This document shows, one piece after another, positions 1 through 5,981 of a stretch of DNA of 21,041 nucleotides. Numbering within the stretch: position 1 is the stretch's first letter; the number at the start of each line of letters is the position of its first letter. The notes under the pieces were generated by a model. That model worked only from the letters and a program-made list of their open reading frames with translations. It was not told the DNA's origin and searched no databases. This stretch comes from Intestinimonas aquisgranensis. GTDB taxonomy: Bacteria; Bacillota; Clostridia; Oscillospirales; Oscillospiraceae. Both the position numbers and the translations under genes were made by a program. The DNA lies in the NCBI GenBank assembly GCA_020687605.1, contig JAJEQY010000063.1:1-21041 (forward strand). Direction: 5' to 3'.

Positions 1-36
1 GAATGGGTGCACCATTCCAGCGGTGGCTATGCACCA

Positions 37-279
37 TCATCTGCGGTCAAGTTGCACTTTTTGAGCGGCGTACGCATCCAGCAGCTCATTTGACACGCCC
101 ATATAAATATCGGCGGCTTTGACTGTGCCAAAGCCGCCGTTTTTCTTTGCCCTGACAGCTTCCACGGCGGCATAGAAGGAGGATGCCGCCATGCTGCGCC
201 GGATACTATCCCCGCCTGATCTGACGAGGGCTAGCCGCTCAAAAAAAGCCCGTTCCATTCGTCGGACAGGTTCGGCCAT
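37..279 (-). CDS. Small hypothetical protein, possibly not a real gene
   Basis: An 80-residue open frame on the minus strand with a basic, Ala/Arg-rich composition and no motif I recognise. It begins MAEPVRRMERAFFERLA and ends KVQLDRR. There is no convincing Shine-Dalgarno sequence before the ATG at 279; a TATAGT hexamer lies just upstream and could be a -10. It opposes the sigma-like gene that follows and lies within the mobile element. It could be a real accessory ORF of the element or a chance frame. The rest of 1-500 shows only a terminator-like hairpin near 328-361. Confidence 0.3.
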   Translation of the reverse strand: MAEPVRRMERAFFERLALVRSGGDSIRRSMAASSFYAAVEAVRAKKNGGFGTVKAADIYMGVSNELLDAYAAQKVQLDRR

Positions 280-327
280 GAGTATGAACTATACCATGTA
301 AATAAACTTCATATCACTTGCCATTGT

Positions 328-361
328 GCCCGGTGGGTCTGTGACCTGCCGGGCGCTTTTT
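328..361 (+). terminator. Terminator-like hairpin upstream of the sigma-like gene
   Basis: GCCCGG (328-333) pairs with CCGGGC (349-354), with further partial pairing GGTC/GACC inside. A GC and a five-T run (357-361) follow. It would end plus-strand transcription arriving from further inside the element, before the regulator genes at 515. The stem is only six perfect pairs, so the call is moderate. Confidence 0.45.
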
Positions 362-514
362 GTCGTTTCCTGCGGTCGGGATGGCTGGCCGTTGCTTTTC
401 TCAAATTTTCTTCAAAAAGGAGGCGTTTAGCGGGCAGAACACGCTCTCGCAGGATTGGTAGTAGCGGAAAGGGAGAGAGCCACCTGATCCCCCCATGGAA
501 AGGGGGTGAAACTG

Positions 515-946
515 ATGGAATCTAACCCCCGCGACTATGGCGAGCAATGCCGGTTCGATGCTTTTTGCAAGAAGGTATTGCGAAACGAGGCCAGAGCCTA
601 CCTGCGGAACATGAAACGCCAGAGAGAGCGTGAAGCCTTCTTTAGCGACTTGTCCCAGGCGGAACTGGACAAGCTCTGCGTCGTGGATCGTTACCCCAGC
701 GACAGCATTGTGTTCTCGTCGCACGGCTACAATCTACATATCGACAACGAGCTTGTGGCCGAGGCTTTTGCCGCTTTGCCGCAGATGGAGCAGAGCATTT
801 TGATTTTGCACTGCACCCTGGACCTGGCAGATGGTGAGATCGGCGATCTCGTTGGGATGTCCCGGAGCGCCGTTCAGCGGCACCGGACAAAGGCGCTGCA
901 GGAGCTGCGCGAAGCATTGTCGGCGCTGATGCCGAAAGGAGGCTGA
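515..946 (+). CDS. Sigma-70-like regulator of the mobile element (Orf7-type)
   Basis: The 143-residue product resembles the sigma factor-like regulators of Tn916-family elements. The C-terminal third carries a region 4-like helix-turn-helix: ALPQMEQSILILHCTLDLAD, then GEIGDLVGMSRSAVQRHRTKAL, as in sigma region 4.2. The N-terminal half is charged and rich in Arg/Glu. The ATG at 515 is preferred over the in-frame GTG at 506, because AGGGGGTG at 501-508 gives a ribosome site at normal distance from 515, and the GTG is part of that site. The stop lies 5 bp before the next gene, whose ribosome site (AAAGGAGG, 935-942) lies inside this gene, so the two are probably co-translated. In Tn916 the homologous protein controls expression of excision and transfer genes; that role here is inferred. 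Confidence 0.85.
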   Translation: MESNPRDYGEQCRFDAFCKKVLRNEARAYLRNMKRQREREAFFSDLSQAELDKLCVVDRYPSDSIVFSSHGYNLHIDNELVAEAFAALPQMEQSILILHCTLDLADGEIGDLVGMSRSAVQRHRTKALQELREALSALMPKGG

Positions 947-951
947 GGAAG

Positions 952-1185
952 ATGACAGAGCCCATCCACAAGGGAAAGGACCTGCCGCCCGTTTGGGTGA
1001 TCCACGCGGCCTCCGGTGGTGACAGCGAGGCCATGGAGCAAGTGCTGCGGTACTACGACGACTATATGAGCCGCCTGTGTACCCGTACCCTCTATGACAA
1101 AGACGGAACCCCTCATGTGTGCGTGGATACCCACATGAAACGCTGTCTGGAAATCCGACTGATCCGGGCCGTGATGCGCGCCTGA
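952..1185 (+). CDS. Small HTH regulator of the mobile element (Orf8 / HTH_16-type)
   Basis: A 77-residue protein matching the short helix-turn-helix family (HTH_16) that accompanies the sigma-like regulator in Tn916/Tn1549-type elements. Signature stretches are LPPVWVIHAASGGDSEAMEQ, then VLRYYDDYMSRLCTRTLYD, and CVDTHMKRCLEIRLIRAV. It starts 5 bp after the sigma-like gene and uses AAAGGAGG at 935-942, so the two form one transcription unit. It presumably acts with the upstream sigma-like protein in switching on the element. The length is normal for the family and no damage is visible. Confidence 0.85.
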   Translation: MTEPIHKGKDLPPVWVIHAASGGDSEAMEQVLRYYDDYMSRLCTRTLYDKDGTPHVCVDTHMKRCLEIRLIRAVMRA

Positions 1186-1587
1186 TTCTTTCAGCCCTGG
1201 CAGAAGGCAAGCGGCTTACCCTTTCCTCCTTTGCCGATACCGGGGACTGACCCCACCTTGACAAAGAAAGCCTTCGGGCAGCATAAGGCAGACGGATACG
1301 ATCTGTCTGTGTGGAGCCGGTCGGCCGGTGCGCCATGACCCTGTTGCAAGTCCGCAGGACGGGACCCCTACCAAACAGGTGAGCGACAAAACCAGGCCGC
1401 GAAACAGGTGTGGCAGCCTGTGGGCGAGGATGCACAGTCAGGATAATGAGACTCCCGCGTTGAACGCCCTCAAAGCATTGCGCGGCGCACCCATCAGCAT
1501 GGGCCGGGGTGAGATTCCCGTGGAGCTGTGGCCAGCAGCCATCCGTTTTTTGCCTCTTTTATTTTCAGATAAATCTTCTGCTTTTCT
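1186..1587. other. Non-coding control region between regulators and excisionase
   Basis: About 400 bp with no gene I can support. It contains a direct repeat AAACAGGTG at 1373-1381 and 1402-1410 (29 bp apart) followed by GGCAGCCTG. It also contains a 92-codon open frame from 1328 that has no ribosome site and reads like non-coding sequence. The region is between the regulators and xis/int, where related elements often carry conserved non-coding sequence, so a regulatory or small-RNA function is possible but not shown. Confidence 0.4.
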
Positions 1588-1608
1588 GTTTACGGATAGT
1601 TCGTAAAC
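1588..1608. promoter_or_regulatory. 21-bp inverted repeat upstream of excisionase (possible operator)
   Basis: GTTTACG (1588-1594) and CGTAAAC (1602-1608) form a perfect 7-bp inverted repeat with a 7-bp spacer. It sits about 35 bp upstream of the candidate xis promoter. The symmetry and size fit a dimeric repressor site, but no protein is assigned. Confidence 0.4.
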
Positions 1609-1621
1609 TTTCCATTAGCAG

Positions 1622-1650
1622 CAGACAAACCCGAAACGGCGCGGTACAAT
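1622..1650 (+). promoter_or_regulatory. Candidate promoter for xis-int
   Basis: CAGACA (1622-1627) and TACAAT (1645-1650) are separated by 17 bp, a normal spacing for a housekeeping sigma factor. The -10 is good and the -35 is weak (4 of 6), which fits a regulated promoter. It lies 64 bp upstream of the xis start. Confidence 0.45.
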
Positions 1651-1663
1651 GAGGGTGGAAGTT

Positions 1664-1696
1664 ATGAATGAACACCCTTTTGCGTGCCGTTTCTGA
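1664..1696 (+). CDS. Possible 10-residue leader peptide ahead of excisionase
   Basis: ATG at 1664 opens a very short frame encoding MNEHPFACRF and stops at 1696. A GAGGGTGG sequence (1651-1658) sits at a normal ribosome-binding distance. The stop is 17 bp before the xis start codon, so translation of the leader could influence xis translation. It is too short to judge by composition, and it could be accidental. Confidence 0.3.
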   Translation: MNEHPFACRF

Positions 1697-1713
1697 CTGG
1701 AAAGGAGGCTGCT

Positions 1714-1920
1714 GTGTCAGAGATTCAGAACGGTACGGAGAGAAGGCCTTTGGAGTGCCGCACCTATACGGTCAGTGAGATTGCTCGGATATTAGGTGTC
1801 AGCCGGACACAAGCATACCGTCTTGTGCAGGAGGACCTTTTCAAAAGCGTACGAATTGGTAACGCCATACGAATTCCCAAACGGTCGTTTGACAAGTGGC
1901 TGGAGCCGCTTGACCTGTGA
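1714..1920 (+). CDS. xis: Excisionase / MerR-like HTH DNA-binding protein
   Basis: A 68-residue protein with a winged-helix excisionase-type HTH: CRTYTVSEIARILGVSRTQA, then YRLVQEDLFKSVRIGNAIRI, then PKRSFDKWLE. This is the standard excisionase-family pattern of an HTH followed by a beta wing and an RIPKxxFxxWL end. The start is GTG at 1714, placed by a strong AAAGGAGG at 1701-1708; an upstream in-frame ATG at 1684 has no ribosome site. It lies 21 bp before the integrase gene, in the expected order. Its role would be to bend DNA at the element ends and steer the integrase toward excision. Confidence 0.88.
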   Translation: MSEIQNGTERRPLECRTYTVSEIARILGVSRTQAYRLVQEDLFKSVRIGNAIRIPKRSFDKWLEPLDL

Positions 1921-1941
1921 CATCAGAAAGGAAGGTTCGTT

Positions 1942-3336
1942 ATGGCATCCATCATCAAAAGAAAGAAAAACTATTCTATTGTTTATACCTATGTGGACGA
2001 GAACGGCGAGACCAAGCAGAAGTGGGAAACTCGCACCTCTTACCAAGAAGCATTGAAGCGCAAGGCGGAGATCGAGAGCCAGAAAAGCTCCAACTCCTTC
2101 CTTCCGCCCACCAATCAGAATATTGCGGAGTTCCTGTCCGACTTCGTTTCCCTCTACGGCGAAAAGCGGTGGGGGGTGTCCATGTATGACAGCCAAAACT
2201 CGCTGATTGCCAACTATATCAACCCCATCATCGGGGATATGAAGGTGCAGGACATCACCACGCGGGTGGTGGATAAGTACATCCAGACTTTGCAGAAAAC
2301 CCCTGCGGTGAACACCAGGACGCACCACGCTAAAACGGAGTTCGTGACCAACGCTACCATCGAGAAGATCATCAAACTTCTCCGCTGTGCCTTCAAGCAG
2401 GCGGTTCGGTGGGAGCTGGTTGCCAAGAACCCCTTTGACAATGTGGTGCTGCCCAAAGTGGAATACAAGAAGCGGGACATCTGGACCGCCGATATGATCC
2501 GCACCGCCCTGGACCAGTGTACGGACAGCAAGCTCTATGTGGCGATGAACCTGGCCTTTGCCTGTTCGCTGCGTATGGGTGAGATTCTGGGTCTGACCTG
2601 GAGCAATGTCCACATCTCCGATGAAGATATTGCCGATGACAACGCTTATGTCTACATCGACAAGGAGCTGGCGCGGGCCTCCAAGAGAGCCATTGAGATG
2701 CTGGGGCAAAAGGACATCTATCATGTGTTCACGCCTCTGTTTCCCAATACCAGCACCAGGATCATCCTGAAGAAGCCCAAGACCGATTCCAGCATCCGCA
2801 AGGTGTGGCTGCCCAAGACCCTGGCTTACATCCTGCGGGAATGGAAATCCGCGCAAGACGAGCTGCGGGCGCTGCTCCGCGACGAGTATCAGGACTACGA
2901 TTTGGTGGTGGCGCTGGCCAATGGTCGCCCCTGTGAGGACCGTATCATCCTGAAGTCGTTTGAGAAGCTGCGGGAGAAGGCGGGGCTGCCCAAAGTGGTC
3001 TTTCACTCCCTGCGCCATTCCAGCACGACCTATAAGCTGAAGTTGAACCATGGCGACCTGAAGGCCACCCAGGGCGATACGGGCCACGCCCAGATCGACA
3101 TGATTACCAGCGTGTATGCCCACATTCTGGACGAGGATCGCAAGATCAATGCCCAGAAGTTTGAGAGTGCCTTCTATGCCAATCCCGACCTGCGTTCGGT
3201 TCGTCCCCCGGAGGAACCAAAGGAACCGGCCCCCGCCACATTGGATTTGGAGGCCCTGGTGGAACAGCTTCGCAAGTCGCCGGAACTGGCCAACACACTG
3301 GCTGCATTGCTGGCGTCGGCCCCATCCGAAAAATAG
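1942..3336 (+). CDS. int: Tyrosine-family integrase of the mobile element
   Basis: The 464-residue tyrosine recombinase has an N-terminal arm-binding segment (about 1-50, starting MASIIKRKKNYSIVYTY), a SAM-like core-binding domain (about 60-160) and a catalytic domain (about 175-405). Catalytic residues are visible: Arg211 in ACSLRMGEILGL, His355 and Arg358 in HSLRH, His382 in GHAQ and the nucleophile Tyr392 in SVYAHI. The beta-hairpin lysine is probably in KKPKTDSSIRKV (278-288). A Pro/Glu-rich then Leu/Ala-rich tail (about 415-464) extends beyond the catalytic domain and is unusual. GAAAGGAAGG at 1925-1934 precedes the ATG. It catalyses site-specific integration and excision, most likely at the adjacent tRNA-Arg 3' end. 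All key residues are present, so the enzyme is probably active. Confidence 0.95.
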   Translation: MASIIKRKKNYSIVYTYVDENGETKQKWETRTSYQEALKRKAEIESQKSSNSFLPPTNQNIAEFLSDFVSLYGEKRWGVSMYDSQNSLIANYINPIIGDMKVQDITTRVVDKYIQTLQKTPAVNTRTHHAKTEFVTNATIEKIIKLLRCAFKQAVRWELVAKNPFDNVVLPKVEYKKRDIWTADMIRTALDQCTDSKLYVAMNLAFACSLRMGEILGLTWSNVHISDEDIADDNAYVYIDKELARASKRAIEMLGQKDIYHVFTPLFPNTSTRIILKKPKTDSSIRKVWLPKTLAYILREWKSAQDELRALLRDEYQDYDLVVALANGRPCEDRIILKSFEKLREKAGLPKVVFHSLRHSSTTYKLKLNHGDLKATQGDTGHAQIDMITSVYAHILDEDRKINAQKFESAFYANPDLRSVRPPEEPKEPAPATLDLEALVEQLRKSPELANTLAALLASAPSEK

Positions 3337-3350
3337 GGCGGGAAAATCGT

Positions 3351-3410
3351 ATTAGCAAATCGGCGTTTTTTATTAGCAAGGCCGGAAAAATAGTTCGAAT
3401 CCAATTAGCA
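3351..3410 (+). repeat. Three phased ATTAGCA repeats, likely integrase arm sites
   Basis: ATTAGCA occurs at 3351-3357, 3372-3378 and 3404-3410, all in the same orientation, between the integrase stop and the tRNA. The offsets of 21 and 32 bp are close to two and three helical turns, so the sites would lie on one face of the DNA. A fourth copy is at 1614-1620, just upstream of xis. Tyrosine integrases of this type bind short direct repeats near the element ends through their N-terminal domain, so arm-type sites are the best explanation. Confidence 0.6.
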
Positions 3411-3478
3411 GGCATACAGCGGAAAGTGTATAAAATCGTTCCGGCGGAGCGGCAAAAATGCTCCGGGAAAACGACAAC

Positions 3479-3518
3479 AAAAAACCGCTGTAAACCATCA
3501 AAAAACGGCTTACAACGG
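3479..3518 (-). terminator. Intrinsic terminator of the tRNA-Arg transcript
   Basis: On the minus strand CCGTTGTAAG (3518-3509) pairs with TTTACAGCGG (3494-3485), allowing one G-T pair, and is followed by six T residues. It starts 8 nt downstream of the tRNA CCA end. It lies on the element side of the attachment site, so it may be supplied by the element. Confidence 0.6.
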
Positions 3519-3525
3519 TCATTTT

Positions 3526-3602
3526 TGGCACCCCCGGCTGGGTTCGAACCAGTGGCCTGTCGCTTAGGAGGCGACCGCTCTATCCAACTGAGCTACGGGG
3601 GC
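3526..3602 (-). tRNA. tRNA-Arg (anticodon CCU)
   Basis: The minus strand folds as a complete 77-nt tRNA with encoded CCA. The acceptor stem is GCCCCCG/CGGGGGT, with a G-T first pair. The D arm is GCTC...GAGC, the anticodon arm is TCGC-CTCCTAA-GCGA with anticodon CCT, and the T loop is TTCGAAC. One A-C mismatch lies at the outer end of the T stem. It decodes AGG. Its 3' end points at the mobile element and the integrase gene lies just beyond, so it is the likely attachment gene, with the element having restored an intact 3' end. Transcription probably starts at the promoter at 3724-3752. Confidence 0.93.
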
Positions 3603-3626
3603 TTATACAGAAAATATTCAATTTTG

Positions 3627-3695
3627 CAGGGCTCCAGGATTCGAACGATTCGATTTTTAGGAGGCGGACCCTCTATCCCGGTGAGGTACGGGGGC
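3627..3695 (-). pseudogene. Degenerate chimeric tRNA-like sequence
   Basis: Read on the minus strand, the first 39 or so nucleotides look like a tRNA-Arg 5' half: the acceptor strand GCCCCCG, a D arm CCTC...GAGG with a normal loop, and an anticodon loop CTCCTAA identical to that of the neighbouring tRNA. The 3' half does not fit. The anticodon stem (TCCGC against AAATC) does not pair, the T stem is broken despite a TTCGAATC loop-like motif, and GGAGCCC cannot pair with GCCCCCG. TCGAATC is also duplicated. It therefore looks like a tRNA with a replaced or decayed 3' half. It is the promoter-proximal part of the tRNA transcript. Confidence 0.6.
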
Positions 3696-3723
3696 ATATG
3701 GTCCCTGGCGTGGGACGAACTTC

Positions 3724-3752
3724 ATTTTAACCCAAAGCCGCCGGGCTGTCAA
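3724..3752 (-). promoter_or_regulatory. Consensus promoter for the tRNA transcript
   Basis: On the minus strand TTGACA (complement of 3747-3752) and TAAAAT (complement of 3724-3729) are spaced by exactly 17 bp. The predicted start is near 3717, about 22 nt before the degenerate tRNA and about 115 nt before the real tRNA-Arg. The near-consensus strength suits a stable-RNA gene. Confidence 0.75.
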
Positions 3753-3762
3753 CGGCGGCTTT
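3734..3762. repeat. Perfect 10-bp inverted repeat overlapping the tRNA promoter
   Basis: AAAGCCGCCG (3734-3743) and CGGCGGCTTT (3753-3762) form a perfect 10-bp inverted repeat with a 9-bp loop. On the plus strand it is followed by GCCCCTTCTTTTT and could act as a terminator insulating typA. It also contains the -35 and spacer of the tRNA promoter on the other strand. Confidence 0.6.
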
Positions 3763-3794
3763 GCCCCTTCTTTTTCCCCTCCTGTGAAAAAAAG

Positions 3795-3823
3795 TTGCGT
3801 TTTTCCTTATTTAGAGGTATAAT
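3795..3823 (+). promoter_or_regulatory. Promoter of typA
   Basis: TTGCGT (3795-3800) and TATAAT (3818-3823) are spaced by 17 bp. The -10 is consensus. Transcription would begin near 3830 and give a leader of about 70 nt before the typA ATG at 3901. Confidence 0.75.
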
Positions 3824-3900
3824 ACGTCGTTACGAATCCTGCGGCCGCCGGACAGCCTGTGGCTGGGCGGTCTTGCCATATGAGGAGGAAGGTAAAAAGC

Positions 3901-5724
3901 ATGCAGAATCAGAAATTGCGCAACGTCGCCATCATCGCCCACGTCGACCATGGCAAGACCACCCTGGTGGACGAGATGCTCAAGCAGGGCGGCGCGTTCC
4001 GGGAGAACCAGGCCGTGGCCGAGCGCGTCATGGACTCCAACGACCTGGAGCGCGAGCGCGGCATCACCATCCTGGCCAAGAACACCGCCGTGCAGTACGG
4101 CGACGTGAAGATCAACATCGTGGACACCCCCGGCCACGCCGACTTTGGCGGCGAGGTGGAGCGTATCCTCAAGATGGTCAACGGCGTCATCCTGCTGGTG
4201 GACGCCGCCGAGGGCCCCATGCCCCAGACCCGTTTCGTCCTCTCCAAGGCCCTGGAGCTGGGCCACCGGGTCATCGTGGTGGTCAACAAGATCGACCGCC
4301 CCGACCAGCGCATCCACGAGGTCTGCGACGAGGTCCTGGAGCTGCTGATGGACCTCAACGCCACCGAGGAGCAGTTCGACTCTCCCACCCTCTTCTGCTC
4401 CGGCCGCAACGGCACCGCCTCCTACTCCCCCGACGTGCCCGGCACCGACCTCAAGCCCCTCTTTGACACCATCATCGACTATATCCCCGGCCCCGAGGCC
4501 GACGTGGACGCCCCCTTCCAGATGCTGGTCTCCTCCATCGACTACAATGAGTTCGTGGGCCGCATCGCCATCGGCCGCATCGAGCGGGGCACCGTGAAGC
4601 AGAACCAGGAGATCGCCGTGTGCAACTACCACGATCCCGACGCCGCCCCCCAGAAGGCCAAGGCCACTGCCCTCTACCAGTTCCAGGGCCTCAATAAGGT
4701 GCCCGTCACCGAGGCCGACGCCGGCAACATCATCGCCATGAGCGGCATCGGCGACATCACCATCGGCGACACCATCTGCGCCCCCGATTGCGTGGAGCCC
4801 ATGGAGTTCGTCAAGATCTCCGCCCCCACCATCGAGATGACCTTCTCCGTCAACGACTCCCCCTTCGCCGGCCGTGAGGGCAAGTTCGTCACCTCCCGCC
4901 AGCTCCGGGAGCGCCTCTTCCGGGAGACCCTCAAGGACGTGTCCCTCCGGGTCACCGAGACCGACTCCACCGACTCCTTCAACGTGGCCGGCCGGGGCGA
5001 GATGTCCCTCTCCATCCTCATGGAGACCATGCGCCGCGAGGGCTACGAGTTCCAGGTCTCCCCGCCCCGCGTCCTGTACCAGGAGATCGACGGCAAGAAG
5101 TGCGAGCCCATCGAGCGCCTGGTCTGCGACGTGCCCAGCGACGCCGTGGGCGCCGTCATCGAGAAGATCGGCTCCCGCAAGGGCGAGATGCTGGAGATGA
5201 CCCCCGTGGGCAGCCGCATGAAGCTGGAATTCCTGGTCCCCTCCCGGGGCCTCTTCGGCTACCGCAACGAATTCCTCACCGACACCAAGGGCGAGGGCAT
5301 CATGGCCTCCGTCTTTGAGTGCTACGCCCCCTACAAGGGCGACATCGCCCGCCGCTCCAGCGGCTCCCTGGTCTCCTTTGAGACCGGCGAGAGCGTCACC
5401 TACGGCCTCTTCAACGCCCAGGAGCGCGGCGTCCTCTTCATCGGCGCGGGCGTGCCCGTCTACGCCGGCATGGTGGTGGGCGAGACTCCCAAGAGCGAGG
5501 ACATCACCGTCAACATCTGCAAGAAGAAGCAGCTCACCAACATGCGGGCCGCCGGAAGCGACGAGGCCCTCCGCCTCACCACCCCCCGGCAGATGTCCCT
5601 GGAGCAGTGCCTGGAGTTCCTGGCCGACGACGAGCTGCTGGAGGTCACCCCCGAGTCCCTGCGCCTGCGCAAGCGCATCCTCAGCCACGCCGACCGCATG
5701 AAGGCCCTCAAGGGCAACAAGTGA
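3901..5724 (+). CDS. typA: Ribosome-associated GTPase TypA/BipA
   Basis: The 607-residue product has the length of E. coli BipA. The GTPase domain shows G1 AHVDHGKT (13-20), G2 RGITI (53-57), G3 DTPGHADFGGE (75-85) and G4 NKID (129-132). EF-G-like domains II, III and V and a BipA-specific C-terminal domain follow, with RGLFGYRNEFLTDTKGEGI marking the family. It is a translational GTPase that binds the 70S ribosome and supports ribosome assembly and stress or low-temperature growth. The ATG at 3901 is chosen because the conserved N-terminus begins there and AGGAGG lies at 3883-3888. Further in-frame codons upstream (to 3859) are not conserved. It has its own promoter and terminator, so it is monocistronic. 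Codons end overwhelmingly in C or G. Confidence 0.98.
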   Translation: MQNQKLRNVAIIAHVDHGKTTLVDEMLKQGGAFRENQAVAERVMDSNDLERERGITILAKNTAVQYGDVKINIVDTPGHADFGGEVERILKMVNGVILLVDAAEGPMPQTRFVLSKALELGHRVIVVVNKIDRPDQRIHEVCDEVLELLMDLNATEEQFDSPTLFCSGRNGTASYSPDVPGTDLKPLFDTIIDYIPGPEADVDAPFQMLVSSIDYNEFVGRIAIGRIERGTVKQNQEIAVCNYHDPDAAPQKAKATALYQFQGLNKVPVTEADAGNIIAMSGIGDITIGDTICAPDCVEPMEFVKISAPTIEMTFSVNDSPFAGREGKFVTSRQLRERLFRETLKDVSLRVTETDSTDSFNVAGRGEMSLSILMETMRREGYEFQVSPPRVLYQEIDGKKCEPIERLVCDVPSDAVGAVIEKIGSRKGEMLEMTPVGSRMKLEFLVPSRGLFGYRNEFLTDTKGEGIMASVFECYAPYKGDIARRSSGSLVSFETGESVTYGLFNAQERGVLFIGAGVPVYAGMVVGETPKSEDITVNICKKKQLTNMRAAGSDEALRLTTPRQMSLEQCLEFLADDELLEVTPESLRLRKRILSHADRMKALKGNK

Positions 5725-5750
5725 TCCATCCAAACCACAGCAGCCGCCCG

Positions 5751-5786
5751 GGACGGCGGCCCCAACAGGGGGCCGCCGTCCTTTTT
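5751..5786 (+). terminator. Terminator of typA
   Basis: GGACGGCGGCCCC (5751-5763) pairs perfectly with GGGGCCGCCGTCC (5769-5781) and is followed by five T residues (5782-5786). It begins 27 bp after the typA stop. Confidence 0.9.
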
Positions 5787-5840
5787 GCTTCCCTGGCTGG
5801 ACCCACAGCCCAGACAGCGCTCCTCCGGGGTGAAAAGCCC

Positions 5841-5869
5841 GTGACGGTCACGGCCTTTCGTGATATAGT
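5841..5869 (+). promoter_or_regulatory. Candidate promoter of the SLH surface protein gene
   Basis: GTGACG (5841-5846) and TATAGT (5864-5869) are spaced by 17 bp. The -35 lies in a GTGAC-G-GTCAC inverted repeat (5841-5851), a possible operator. The predicted start near 5876 gives a leader of about 105 nt that contains two perfect palindromes. Confidence 0.5.
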
Positions 5870-5888
5870 AAAGGGAGAACATATCAGG

Positions 5889-5928
5889 AAAAGAGCCATG
5901 GCTCTTTTCGGTATGGGGTACCCCATAC
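5889..5928. repeat. Tandem perfect palindromes in the leader of the SLH gene
   Basis: AAAAGAGCCATGGCTCTTTT (5889-5908) is a perfect 20-bp palindrome. GTATGGGGTACCCCATAC (5911-5928) is a perfect 18-bp palindrome that starts 2 bp later. Both are loopless at the DNA level, which fits dimeric protein sites better than RNA hairpins. They lie between the candidate promoter and the ribosome site at 5965-5972. Confidence 0.8.
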
Positions 5929-5981
5929 GGCCGCCAAACCGACGGACGGCTCCGCCGCCCGGTCAAAGGAGGAACTGTGAG

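Larger units (their letters stand above)
1..3545 (+). mobile_element. Integrase end of an integrative and conjugative element (partial)
   Basis: The block holds, in order, a sigma-70-like regulator, a small HTH regulator, a long non-coding control region, an excisionase and a tyrosine integrase. This is the typical order at the integrase end of Tn916/Tn1549-type elements, where Orf7- and Orf8-like regulators precede xis and int. The integrase is followed within about 190 bp by the 3' end of a tRNA-Arg gene, which is the usual target of such integrases. The right boundary is therefore placed inside the tRNA 3' end, roughly 3526-3545. The exact core is not determined because the other element end lies outside the window. 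No conjugation genes are visible here, so the element could also be a related non-conjugative island. The gene order and tRNA abutment are seen; the element class is inferred. Confidence 0.8.

Noticed and set aside
401..724. 107-codon minus-strand frame opposite the sigma-like regulator
   Set aside because: It is antisense to a gene with a clear family match and ribosome site, and carries no recognisable motif.
3351..3410. ATTAGCA copies as a CRISPR array
   Set aside because: The repeats are only 7 bp with uneven spacing and no cas genes nearby. They fit integrase arm sites.
3426..4466. Plus-strand frame crossing the tRNA locus into typA
   Set aside because: It runs through a tRNA, a promoter and the typA start in a different frame and has an Arg/Pro/His-rich shadow composition.
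3811..5733. Minus-strand open frame of 640 codons opposite typA
   Set aside because: It is the antisense shadow of a highly conserved GTPase gene, again caused by strong third-position GC.
5607..5981. Upstream in-frame extension of the SLH protein gene overlapping typA
   Set aside because: The extension passes through the typA terminator, is basic and unconserved-looking, and would bury the signal peptide. The ATG at 5982 has a strong ribosome site.
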